A DNA stretch of 29,219 bases, taken from NCBI GenBank assembly GCA_946055445.1, contig CAMGGF010000002.1:1-29219 (forward strand), written 5' to 3'. Positions within the stretch are counted from its first letter, which is position 1. Every line of letters begins with the position of its first letter. Positions 15,245-22,955 of this stretch are shown here, piece after piece. The position numbers and the translations under genes were made by a program. The stretch is from an uncultured Ruminococcus sp. (GTDB lineage: Bacteria > Bacillota > Clostridia > Oscillospirales > Acutalibacteraceae). The notes beneath the pieces were generated by a model. The model was not told where the DNA came from, ran no database searches, and saw only the letters and a list, made by a program, of their open reading frames with translations.

Positions 15245-17194
15245 ATGGCAAAACAAACGAAAGAAAAGCCGAATACGCCTGCGCAGAAACCGCAAAAAGA
15301 ACGGCAAAACAGCGCGGGTAAGGGTAAGTCTGCCCAAAAGAACGGCTCGCCGGCAAAATCAAAGCAAAAAACACAGTCGAAAAGTCGGCAAAAGCCGAAA
15401 TCGGCTATGCAAGGGTTCAGCGACTCTGCCGCAGGGCAACAGCAAAAACGGTATTACAACACCTTGAAGAACGCAAACGGCGGCAAAACGACGAAACGCG
15501 CGCCGTCCGGTTCGAAACCGCGCAAGAAAAAACCGGCACCGCCTTTAAAAATCGCATTTTTGGGCGGGCTGAACGAAGTCGGCAAAAATATGACGCTCTA
15601 TGAATGCGACGGCGATATGCTGCTCGTGGACTGCGGGCTTGCGTTTCCCGACCCCGAAATGTTCGGGGTGGATTTGGTGATTCCCGATTTTACCTATGTG
15701 CTCGAAAATGCTGACAAAATCAAAGGCATTTTAATTACCCACGGGCACGAGGACCATATCGGCGGGTTGGCATTTTTGCTGAAATCGTTGCATATCCCCG
15801 TGTATTCCACGCGCTTGACCATCGGGCTCATCGAGGGCAAACTGCGTGAGCATAAAATTCTGGACCAATGCAGTTTGAATGTGATAAAACCCGGCGACAA
15901 AGTGAAACTCGGCTGTTTTGAAACCGAATTTATTCATGTCAACCACTCCATTCCCGATGCCGTTGCGCTTGCGATTGACACGCCGGCGGGTAAGGTGGTG
16001 CAAACGGGTGACTTTAAAATCGACACCACGCCCATTGACGGCGGCGTGATTGATTTGGCGCGGCTGTCCGCCATCGGCGAAGAAGGCGTACTGTGTCTTT
16101 TGTCCGACTCCACAAACGCCGTAAAACCCGGTTTTACCGAAAGCGAGCGCAAAGTCGGCGAAACCTTTGAGGTACAGTTTCGCAAAGCGGGTACGCGCCG
16201 TTTGATTGTGGCGACTTTTGCGTCGAATATTCACCGCGTACAGCAGATTATCAATGTGGCGGAAAGTCTGGGGCGTAAGGTGGCGCTCTCGGGCAGAAGC
16301 CTTGAAAATGTCGTGTCCGTTGCGGCGGAACTCGGCTATATCCGTGTGCCCGAGGGGATTTTGGTCGGCATTGACAGCATCAACCGTTATCCCCCCGAAA
16401 AATTGGTGGTCATCACCACGGGCAGTCAGGGTGAACCGATGTCGGCGCTGTACCGTATGGCGTTTTCCGAACATCGCCGCGTGGAAATCGGCCCCAATGA
16501 TTATGTGATTATCTCCGCCACCCCCATTCCCGGCAATGAAAAAATGGTCGGCAAAGTGGTGGACGAACTGCTCAAACAGGGTGCCGAGGTTGTGTATGAA
16601 AAAATGTACGATGTCCATGTTTCGGGGCACGCCTGCCAAGAGGAACTCAAATTGATGATGAGCCTTGTCAAACCGAAATATTTTATCCCCGTGCACGGCG
16701 AGCAAAAGCATTTGCAAAAACACGCCGCGCTTGCGCGCACAATGGGCATTCCCGATGGGAATATTCTGCTTGCGGACAACGGCAAAGAAGTCGAACTGAC
16801 CGCCGAAAAAATCCGCATTTCGGGCGAAGTGCCTGCCGGAATGGTCTTTGTGGACGGCAGCGGCGTCGGTGATGTCGGTTCTGTGGTATTGCGCGACCGC
16901 AAACGCCTTGCCGAGGACGGTATTATCATCATAGCCGTCACGATAGAAAAGGAAACGGGCGAGGTGGTTTCCGGCCCCGATGTTGTGACGCGCGGCTTTG
17001 TGTATGTGCGCGAGTCCGAACAGTTAATGGAGGAGTCGCGTCGGCTTTGCGAAAGCGTGCTTGCGGATTGTATGTATGAACGTGTGCGTGATTTCGGTAC
17101 CATTCGCAACCGCTTGCGTGACGAAATTTCTCGCTTAACCTATACACGCACCAAAAGAAGTCCGATGGTGCTTCCCATTATAATGGAGGTGTAA
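15245..17194 (+). CDS. rnj: Ribonuclease J with a basic N-terminal extension
   Basis: A 649-residue RNase J, a metallo-beta-lactamase/beta-CASP enzyme with 5'-3' exonuclease and endonuclease activity that is central to Gram-positive RNA turnover. The catalytic core starts near residue 100 (PPLKIAFLGGLNEVGKNM). The zinc motif HGHEDH is at 166-171, with later core motifs GDFKID, SDSTNA, ATPIPGNE and HVSGHA, and the C-terminal domain. The usual B. subtilis enzymes are about 555 residues; the difference is a roughly 98-residue tail at the front made largely of Lys, Gln, Ser, Ala and Pro with no predicted fold, likely RNA- or ribosome-binding. AAGGAG precedes the ATG at 15245. Its downstream partner gdpP follows after three bases. 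Confidence 0.95.
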   Translation: MAKQTKEKPNTPAQKPQKERQNSAGKGKSAQKNGSPAKSKQKTQSKSRQKPKSAMQGFSDSAAGQQQKRYYNTLKNANGGKTTKRAPSGSKPRKKKPAPPLKIAFLGGLNEVGKNMTLYECDGDMLLVDCGLAFPDPEMFGVDLVIPDFTYVLENADKIKGILITHGHEDHIGGLAFLLKSLHIPVYSTRLTIGLIEGKLREHKILDQCSLNVIKPGDKVKLGCFETEFIHVNHSIPDAVALAIDTPAGKVVQTGDFKIDTTPIDGGVIDLARLSAIGEEGVLCLLSDSTNAVKPGFTESERKVGETFEVQFRKAGTRRLIVATFASNIHRVQQIINVAESLGRKVALSGRSLENVVSVAAELGYIRVPEGILVGIDSINRYPPEKLVVITTGSQGEPMSALYRMAFSEHRRVEIGPNDYVIISATPIPGNEKMVGKVVDELLKQGAEVVYEKMYDVHVSGHACQEELKLMMSLVKPKYFIPVHGEQKHLQKHAALARTMGIPDGNILLADNGKEVELTAEKIRISGEVPAGMVFVDGSGVGDVGSVVLRDRKRLAEDGIIIIAVTIEKETGEVVSGPDVVTRGFVYVRESEQLMEESRRLCESVLADCMYERVRDFGTIRNRLRDEISRLTYTRTKRSPMVLPIIMEV

Positions 17195-17197
17195 GCC

Positions 17198-19165
17198 TTG
17201 AAGGCAGGGTATGTGATTCGCACCTATCCGCTCAGTTTTGCACTGGTCTTGCTGTCTGCGGCGTTTTGTATCGTCACCGCCTTTTTGAATTGGCGTGCGG
17301 CGTTGGTGCAAGTCGCTTTTCTGTTGATTTTTACCGTAGCGGCGGCACTCAAAGCGCGGCACGATTTTCAGGTCATTCGCAAAACGGTTTCGGCGCTGAA
17401 CGCGTCTTTTTCGGCAGAGGAAAACTCATCACTCACCAATTTCCCATTGCCTGTTGCCGTGTTTGACAACAGTGACCGTGTGGTTTGGTACAATCAAAAG
17501 TTCAACAACGAGGTTTTGGCACAAGTCAGCGCCAAAGACAGTGAAATTATGCAGTTTACAGGCGGCAAAGGCTTACAGGAAATTCGGGAAAACCCCGTGT
17601 TTTGCGTCAAACTTGCCGACAGGGAGTATACGGTCTATTTCAGCCACATCACTTGTGCGGGGCGGCAGTCTTATGTGTTGATTTATACCGAGGATACCGC
17701 TTTGAAACAAATTGCGGCGGCATACCGAAAAGAAAAACCCGCCGTGGTGATTTTGGCGGTGGACAGCGCCGACGAAATCTACCGCGCCTACAAAGAAAGC
17801 GAATACGCCGAAATTTTGGGCGATGCAGAACGAATGACCGAAACCTTTTTATCGGAATTTGACGGCGTTTTCCGCAAACTTGCAAGCGGCAGATTCTTAG
17901 CGATTGTGCCGGAAACGGAACTGCAAAAAATGATTGCCAAAAAATTCAATATTTTGGAACGGGTACGGGCGTATACATACAACGGCGCGGCAGTCGGCAT
18001 TACGCTGTCCGTCGGCGTAGGGCGCGGCGACTCGCTTTCCGATGCCGAAAGCAACGCACGCCAAGCGTTTGATATGGCGCTCGGGCGCGGCGGCGACCAA
18101 GCGGTCTTAAAAGGGACGGACGAAAGTTATCAGTTTTTCGGCGGTGTTTCCAAAGGCGTGGAAAAACGCACCAAAGTGCGTTCCCGCGTGGTGGCAAACG
18201 CGCTCTGGGAGTTGTTGCAGACTGCCGAAAATGTGGTGGTTATGGGGCACAAATTCTCGGATTTGGACAGCATAGGCGCCGCAATCGGTCTTTGCAAGGC
18301 GGCGCAAGCCCTGGGCAAATCCGCCAAAATTGCCGTCAATGAAAAAACCACCCTCGCTCTGCCGTTGATTGCCTATATCAAATCGCAATCCGACGCGGAG
18401 TTGTTTGTTTCGCCCGAAGCGGCAACGCATAGCATGACGGACAAATCCTTGTTAATTGTGGTGGATACACATAAAACGGGCTTTGTGGAAGCCCCGGAGG
18501 TGTATGAAAAAGCGCAAAAAGTGGTGGTCATTGACCACCATCGAAAGAATGTGGATTACATTCAAAATGCGGTGATTTTCTACCACGAACCGCACGCGTC
18601 ATCTACCTGTGAATTGGTGGCGGAACTGTTGCAGTATATGGGCAAAAAACCGTTGGTAAGCCCTGTGGAAGCGGACGCTTTGCTTGCGGGAATCATGCTC
18701 GATACCAAAGAATTTGTATTGCGCACGGGCGTGCGTACCTTCGAAGCGGCGGCTTATCTGCGTGCGCGCGGGGCGGATACGGTTACGGTCAAGAGTTTCT
18801 TTGCCAGCAGTATGGAAAACCGAAAATTGCGCGGGCAAATCGTGCTCAATGCGCAAAGTCATAACCGTTGCGCCGTTTCCGTTGCCGATTTTGCGGCGAA
18901 GGATTTGCGCGTCATTTGCGCGCAGGCGGCAGACGAACTGTTAACCGTCAGCGATGTGGATGCCTCGTTCGTGCTGTTTGAAACCGACGGCACGGCAAAC
19001 ATTTCCGCGCGTTCGATGGGCAAAGTGAATGTGCAACTTATTATGGAAGCGCTCGGCGGCGGCGGGCATCAAACGATGGCGGCGGCGCAACTTGCCGACA
19101 CACAACTTTCCGAAGCGGAAAAACAACTGCACGCGGCAATCGACGCCTATTTTGAGAATCAGTAA
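17198..19165 (+). CDS. gdpP: Cyclic-di-AMP phosphodiesterase GdpP (DHH/DHHA1 family)
   Basis: A 655-residue membrane protein that hydrolyses c-di-AMP. Two transmembrane helices (about 12-30 and 35-52) are followed by a PAS-like domain (about 80-165), a degenerate GGDEF domain (about 180-305), then DHH and DHHA1 domains. Catalytic metal ligands are visible: His351, Asp355 and Asp357 in HKFSDLDSIG, Asp423 in VVDTHKTG, and DHH at 446-448. The C-terminal GGGGHQTMAA motif is present. The start is TTG at 17198, six bases after GGAGGTG, giving MKAGYVIRTYPLSF. No other start fits. The gene begins three bases after RNase J, and the order gdpP-rplI-dnaB is conserved in Firmicutes. Confidence 0.96.
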   Translation: MKAGYVIRTYPLSFALVLLSAAFCIVTAFLNWRAALVQVAFLLIFTVAAALKARHDFQVIRKTVSALNASFSAEENSSLTNFPLPVAVFDNSDRVVWYNQKFNNEVLAQVSAKDSEIMQFTGGKGLQEIRENPVFCVKLADREYTVYFSHITCAGRQSYVLIYTEDTALKQIAAAYRKEKPAVVILAVDSADEIYRAYKESEYAEILGDAERMTETFLSEFDGVFRKLASGRFLAIVPETELQKMIAKKFNILERVRAYTYNGAAVGITLSVGVGRGDSLSDAESNARQAFDMALGRGGDQAVLKGTDESYQFFGGVSKGVEKRTKVRSRVVANALWELLQTAENVVVMGHKFSDLDSIGAAIGLCKAAQALGKSAKIAVNEKTTLALPLIAYIKSQSDAELFVSPEAATHSMTDKSLLIVVDTHKTGFVEAPEVYEKAQKVVVIDHHRKNVDYIQNAVIFYHEPHASSTCELVAELLQYMGKKPLVSPVEADALLAGIMLDTKEFVLRTGVRTFEAAAYLRARGADTVTVKSFFASSMENRKLRGQIVLNAQSHNRCAVSVADFAAKDLRVICAQAADELLTVSDVDASFVLFETDGTANISARSMGKVNVQLIMEALGGGGHQTMAAAQLADTQLSEAEKQLHAAIDAYFENQ

Positions 19166-19194
19166 ACACAACTTATCAATACGGAGGTACAGGT

Positions 19195-19635
19195 ATGGAA
19201 GTTATTTTGAAAAAAGATGTAAAAGGGTTAGGAAAAGCAGGGGAAAAGGTGAAAGCGTCCGACGGGTACGCGCGCAACTTTTTGTTCCCGAAAGGGCTTG
19301 CCGTGGAGGCGAATGCCCAAACCTTAACCGAATACAAAAACAGCGAAGCGTCCAAACAGCATAAAATCGATGTGGAAATTGCCGCGGCAAAAGACGCAAA
19401 AGCGAAATTGGACGGCAAAACCGTGCGCCTGACCGCAAAAGCGGGGCAAAACGGCAGATTGTTCGGTTCCGTGACCGCCAAAGATGTGGCACAGGCCATT
19501 TCCGACCAACTCGGTGTCGCGGTGGATAAGCGTAAACTTTCGGTCGCCGACATTAAAAATTTCGGCACCTATTCGGCGGAAGTGAAACTGTATACGGGGA
19601 TTTCCGCTGCCGTGACGGTCGAAGTCACCGAATAA
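19195..19635 (+). CDS. rplI: 50S ribosomal protein L9
   Basis: A 146-residue ribosomal protein that binds 23S rRNA near the L1 stalk. The N-terminal domain shows the signature MEVILKKDVKGLGKAGEKV followed by DGYARNFLFPKGLA. A long charged linker helix and the C-terminal RNA-binding domain (about 75-146, including GRLFGSVTAKDVAQAI) follow. Length is normal (about 148). GGAGG lies before the ATG. It sits 29 bases after gdpP and 19 before dnaB in the standard Firmicutes order. Confidence 0.98.
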   Translation: MEVILKKDVKGLGKAGEKVKASDGYARNFLFPKGLAVEANAQTLTEYKNSEASKQHKIDVEIAAAKDAKAKLDGKTVRLTAKAGQNGRLFGSVTAKDVAQAISDQLGVAVDKRKLSVADIKNFGTYSAEVKLYTGISAAVTVEVTE

Positions 19636-19654
19636 ACGCAGAGGAGATACATAT

Positions 19655-21019
19655 ATGGATACCCTTCTGTTTGATAAAATTCAAGAGCCGTACAGTTTAG
19701 ACGCCGAACAGGCGGTTTTGGGCGCTTTGTTAATCGACCCGAACTGCTATGACCGTGTGTCGGGCATTCTGCGCTCTGCGGACTGTTTCTACATTCCGCA
19801 ACATAAGGCGATTTACGCGATAATTGCCAATTTCAAACTGCTCAATCAAAAGGTGGACGCCCTGATTGTAGCGGAAGAATTGCGGCGCAACGGCACATAT
19901 GACGAGGCAAGCGGCAAAAACTATCTGGCACAGTTGGCGCAAGCCGTGCCGAGCGTAGCCAATGTGGAAAACTATGCAAATATCGTGAAAGAAAAACACT
20001 ATTTGCGTACACTGATGGACGCCGCCTCGGAAATGTTGCGCGATGCCGCCGAAGAGGAAAAACCCGCCGACGAAATTATGGAGGCCGCCGAACAGAAAAT
20101 CTATGATATTCGGCAGGGCAAGAAAACCAACGAGCCGACGCGGCTTTCGGACATCATCACCAACGAGGTGTATGACAATCTGCAAAAACTAACCGACCCC
20201 GCGCTCGCCGCTGAATACAAGGGTATTCCGACAGGCTTTTCTCTTTTAGACAAGTATATGACCGGTTTAAACAAATCGGATTTAATCTTAATCGGTGCGC
20301 GTCCTGCAATGGGTAAAACCAGTTTTGCGCTGAATATTGCGCGCAATGTGGCAGTGCAGGCAAAGAAAAAGGTTGTCTTTTTCTCGCTCGAAATGGGCAA
20401 AGAACAGTTGGCACAGCGTATTCTTTCCACCGAGGCGCGTGTGGAAAGCCAAAAAATGCGTACCGGCGAACTGTCTGACGATGATTGGCAGCGTTTGGCG
20501 CAGGCAACCGTTTCTTTAAACGAGGCGGAGTTGTATTTTGACGATACCGCCAATATTACCGTGCCCGAAATGAAATCTCGCGTTCGTAAAATGCGCGATG
20601 TGGACTGTGTGATTATCGACTATTTGCAGTTGATGCAGGGCACCAAACGCACCGACAGCCGTGTGCAGGAGGTTTCCGAAATCACCAGAAGTTTAAAACT
20701 GATGGCAAAAGACCTGAAAATTCCCGTGATTACCTGTTCGCAACTTTCGCGTTCCACCGAGGGGCGCGGAAAGTCCCATAAACCGCAGTTGTCGGATTTG
20801 CGTGAATCCGGTTCTATTGAGCAGGACGCCGACATCGTTTTGATGCTGTACCGCGAGTCCTATTATGACGAGGAAAAGAACGAAACCGTTGTGACCGACG
20901 AAAGTAAAGCACAGGTGATTGTCGCCAAAAACCGTCACGGCGGCACGGGCGACATTGACTTGCATTGGAACGGGAATTATACCTTGTTCTCCACACCGGA
21001 GTTGTATCACAATGCGTAA
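19655..21019 (+). CDS. dnaB: Replicative DNA helicase DnaB
   Basis: A 454-residue hexameric helicase that unwinds DNA at the fork (named dnaC in B. subtilis). The N-terminal primase-interacting domain (about 10-110) includes SLDAEQAVLGALLIDPNCYD. The RecA-like domain has Walker A at 214-222 (GARPAMGKT), the Walker B region CVIIDYLQLM, and the DnaB-specific DLRESGSIEQDADIVLML segment with NRHGGTGD near the end. No intein interrupts it. Length is normal. Its last eight bases overlap the start of tilS. Confidence 0.97.
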   Translation: MDTLLFDKIQEPYSLDAEQAVLGALLIDPNCYDRVSGILRSADCFYIPQHKAIYAIIANFKLLNQKVDALIVAEELRRNGTYDEASGKNYLAQLAQAVPSVANVENYANIVKEKHYLRTLMDAASEMLRDAAEEEKPADEIMEAAEQKIYDIRQGKKTNEPTRLSDIITNEVYDNLQKLTDPALAAEYKGIPTGFSLLDKYMTGLNKSDLILIGARPAMGKTSFALNIARNVAVQAKKKVVFFSLEMGKEQLAQRILSTEARVESQKMRTGELSDDDWQRLAQATVSLNEAELYFDDTANITVPEMKSRVRKMRDVDCVIIDYLQLMQGTKRTDSRVQEVSEITRSLKLMAKDLKIPVITCSQLSRSTEGRGKSHKPQLSDLRESGSIEQDADIVLMLYRESYYDEEKNETVVTDESKAQVIVAKNRHGGTGDIDLHWNGNYTLFSTPELYHNA

Positions 21020-22364
21020 AAAAGTGCTTTCGTGTGTGCGGGAATATGCGATGTTTCAACAGGGGGACCGTGTGACCGTCGGGTTTTCGGGCGGGGCAGA
21101 TTCCTGTTGCCTGTTGCATTTGCTGTATTCTCTGCAAAACGAATTGAAAATCTCGGTTTCGGCATTGCATATTCACCACGGCATTCGCGGGGAAGAAGCC
21201 GACCGTGACGCCGCCTTTTGTAAGGCGTTTTGCGAAAAATACGGAATTCCGTTTGCAATCGAATATGTGCATGTGCCGCATACGGCGGCAAAAACAGGGG
21301 AAACAACCGAAGAATGCGCGCGCAGACTGCGCTATGAAGCGCTTTTCGCCGCGGCAGGGGAGACGGGCAAAATCTCCACCGCCCACACCGCCGATGACAA
21401 CGCCGAAACCGTGCTGTGGAATTTAACGCGCGGCACGGGGCTTGCAGGCTTATGCGGCATTCCGCCCGTGCGCGAAAACATTGTGCGGCCGTTGCTGTTT
21501 TGTACGCGCCGCGAGGTGGAAATTTACTGCGCGCAAAAGCATTTGGAGTTTGTTACCGACTCCACGAATTTTTCGTCTGACTACACGCGAAACCGTATTC
21601 GGCACGAGGTATTGCCCGTGTTAGCGGACTTAAATCCCGCGGTTTTAGAATCGGTCACGCGTATGTGCTCGAATTTGCGGGCGGAAAACGATTTTTCTGA
21701 AACGCTTTGCGATTCCCTTTTGCAAAACACCGATACAAACGCAATTCCGCTGGATTTGCTGAAAAATCAACCGAAAGCCCTTGCCTGCCGTGCGTTAAAA
21801 CGCGTTTTGCAGGAAAAGACGGGCGGGGATATTGCCGCAACGCATATCGAAGCGGTATATGCATTGCTTTTTAAAAACGGCAGTGTGACTTTGCCCGGTG
21901 GTGTGACGGCGCGCAGCCGCGGCGGTGTTTTGGAGTTTCCGAAAATCATGTCGGCAGAACCGTTCGAAATCCCGTTTCCGACAGAAAATTTCCCTGCTTT
22001 TGTGTCTTTACCGCAGGGGAAAGTGTCTATTCAAAAGTATACGCAAAAAGATTTACAAAATCTTCACAAAGACCTATTGGCGAATGCCGTAGATTGTGCT
22101 AAAATAAGCAATACCGTGCTTCGAAGCCGTCGCGCAGGCGATCGATTCACGCACGGAAAACGGGCTGTGACAAAGTCCGTAAAAAAATGGCTCAATGAAT
22201 TGGGCGTTGCGCCCGAACGGCGCGACGGTGTGCCGCTTTTGGCGCAGGGGAGTGAAATCCTTTGGTTCGGCGGTTGCGGTGCGTCGCGTTTGGCAAAACC
22301 GACCGAAAATACAAAAGAATTTTTGGTTTTAACTTATATTTGCGGGGGAAATACGAATGAATAA
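21012..22364 (+). CDS. tilS: tRNA(Ile)-lysidine synthetase TilS
   Basis: A 450-residue enzyme that attaches lysine to C34 of tRNA-Ile(CAU), so that it reads AUA and is charged with isoleucine. The PP-loop ATP-binding motif SGGADS is at 26-31, followed by HIHHGIRGEEADRD and later HTADDNAETVLWNL, typical of TilS. The C-terminal TilS domains include LRSRRAGDRFTHGKRAVTKSVKKWLNE. I start at the ATG at 21012, overlapping the dnaB end by eight bases and preceded by GGAG. A longer in-frame reading from 20919 would lie wholly within dnaB and adds residues unlike any TilS. It overlaps hpt by eight bases at its end, so dnaB-tilS-hpt are translationally linked. Confidence 0.95.
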   Translation: MRKKVLSCVREYAMFQQGDRVTVGFSGGADSCCLLHLLYSLQNELKISVSALHIHHGIRGEEADRDAAFCKAFCEKYGIPFAIEYVHVPHTAAKTGETTEECARRLRYEALFAAAGETGKISTAHTADDNAETVLWNLTRGTGLAGLCGIPPVRENIVRPLLFCTRREVEIYCAQKHLEFVTDSTNFSSDYTRNRIRHEVLPVLADLNPAVLESVTRMCSNLRAENDFSETLCDSLLQNTDTNAIPLDLLKNQPKALACRALKRVLQEKTGGDIAATHIEAVYALLFKNGSVTLPGGVTARSRGGVLEFPKIMSAEPFEIPFPTENFPAFVSLPQGKVSIQKYTQKDLQNLHKDLLANAVDCAKISNTVLRSRRAGDRFTHGKRAVTKSVKKWLNELGVAPERRDGVPLLAQGSEILWFGGCGASRLAKPTENTKEFLVLTYICGGNTNE

Positions 22365-22926
22365 GTATGATATGTCTGCTGACATCGAGCGCGTTTTGCT
22401 GTCCGAGCAGGATTTGAAAGACACGGTTGCGCGTATCGGCAAAGAGATTTGTAAAGATTACAAAGACAGCCCGAATCCGCTGATATTGGTCAGCGTTTTG
22501 AAGGGTTCTGTCGTGTTTATGGGCGATTTGATGCGCGCGATTGATATCCCTTGTTTTATTGATTTTATGTCCGTTTCCAGTTACGGCGCGGGCACAACCT
22601 CTTCGGGTGTCGTGAAAATTATTAAAGATTTGGATACCAATGCCATTGAGGGCGCGGATTTGCTGATTGTGGAGGATATTCTCGACAGCGGTAAAACGCT
22701 GTACTATTTAAAGCAAATTCTGCAAGCACGCAACCCCGCAAGCATCAAAATTTGCACATTGTTAGATAAACCCGAGCGCCGCACCGCACCCATAACGGCG
22801 GACTATGTCGGCGCGACGATTCCCGATGCGTTTGTTGTCGGGTACGGTTTGGATTACGCCGAAAAATACAGAAACCTGCCGTATGTCGGCATTTTAAAAC
22901 CGTCGGTGTACGCCGATGACAAATAA
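22357..22926 (+). CDS. hpt: Hypoxanthine phosphoribosyltransferase
   Basis: A 189-residue purine salvage enzyme that joins hypoxanthine (or guanine) with PRPP to give IMP (or GMP). The PRPP-binding motif is LLIVEDILDSGKTLYYL near residues 103-119. The flexible catalytic loop begins DFMSVSSYGAGTTSSG, and PDAFVVGYGLDYAEKYRNLPYVG near the C-terminus is the purine-binding region. Length matches the family (about 180). The GGGGG ribosome site lies in the end of tilS. The tilS-hpt-ftsH order is widely conserved in Gram-positives. Confidence 0.97.
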   Translation: MNKYDMSADIERVLLSEQDLKDTVARIGKEICKDYKDSPNPLILVSVLKGSVVFMGDLMRAIDIPCFIDFMSVSSYGAGTTSSGVVKIIKDLDTNAIEGADLLIVEDILDSGKTLYYLKQILQARNPASIKICTLLDKPERRTAPITADYVGATIPDAFVVGYGLDYAEKYRNLPYVGILKPSVYADDK

Positions 22927-22955
22927 AACGGAATTTGTAAAGGAGTGAACGCCTT

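Noticed and set aside
15731..16723. A 330-codon open frame on the minus strand within RNase J
   Set aside because: It is antisense to conserved catalytic sequence, has very His/Phe-rich composition, and no ribosome site or recognisable domain.
20919..21011. A 31-codon upstream extension of tilS
   Set aside because: It lies inside dnaB in another frame, has no ribosome site, and true TilS proteins start close to the SGGxDS motif.
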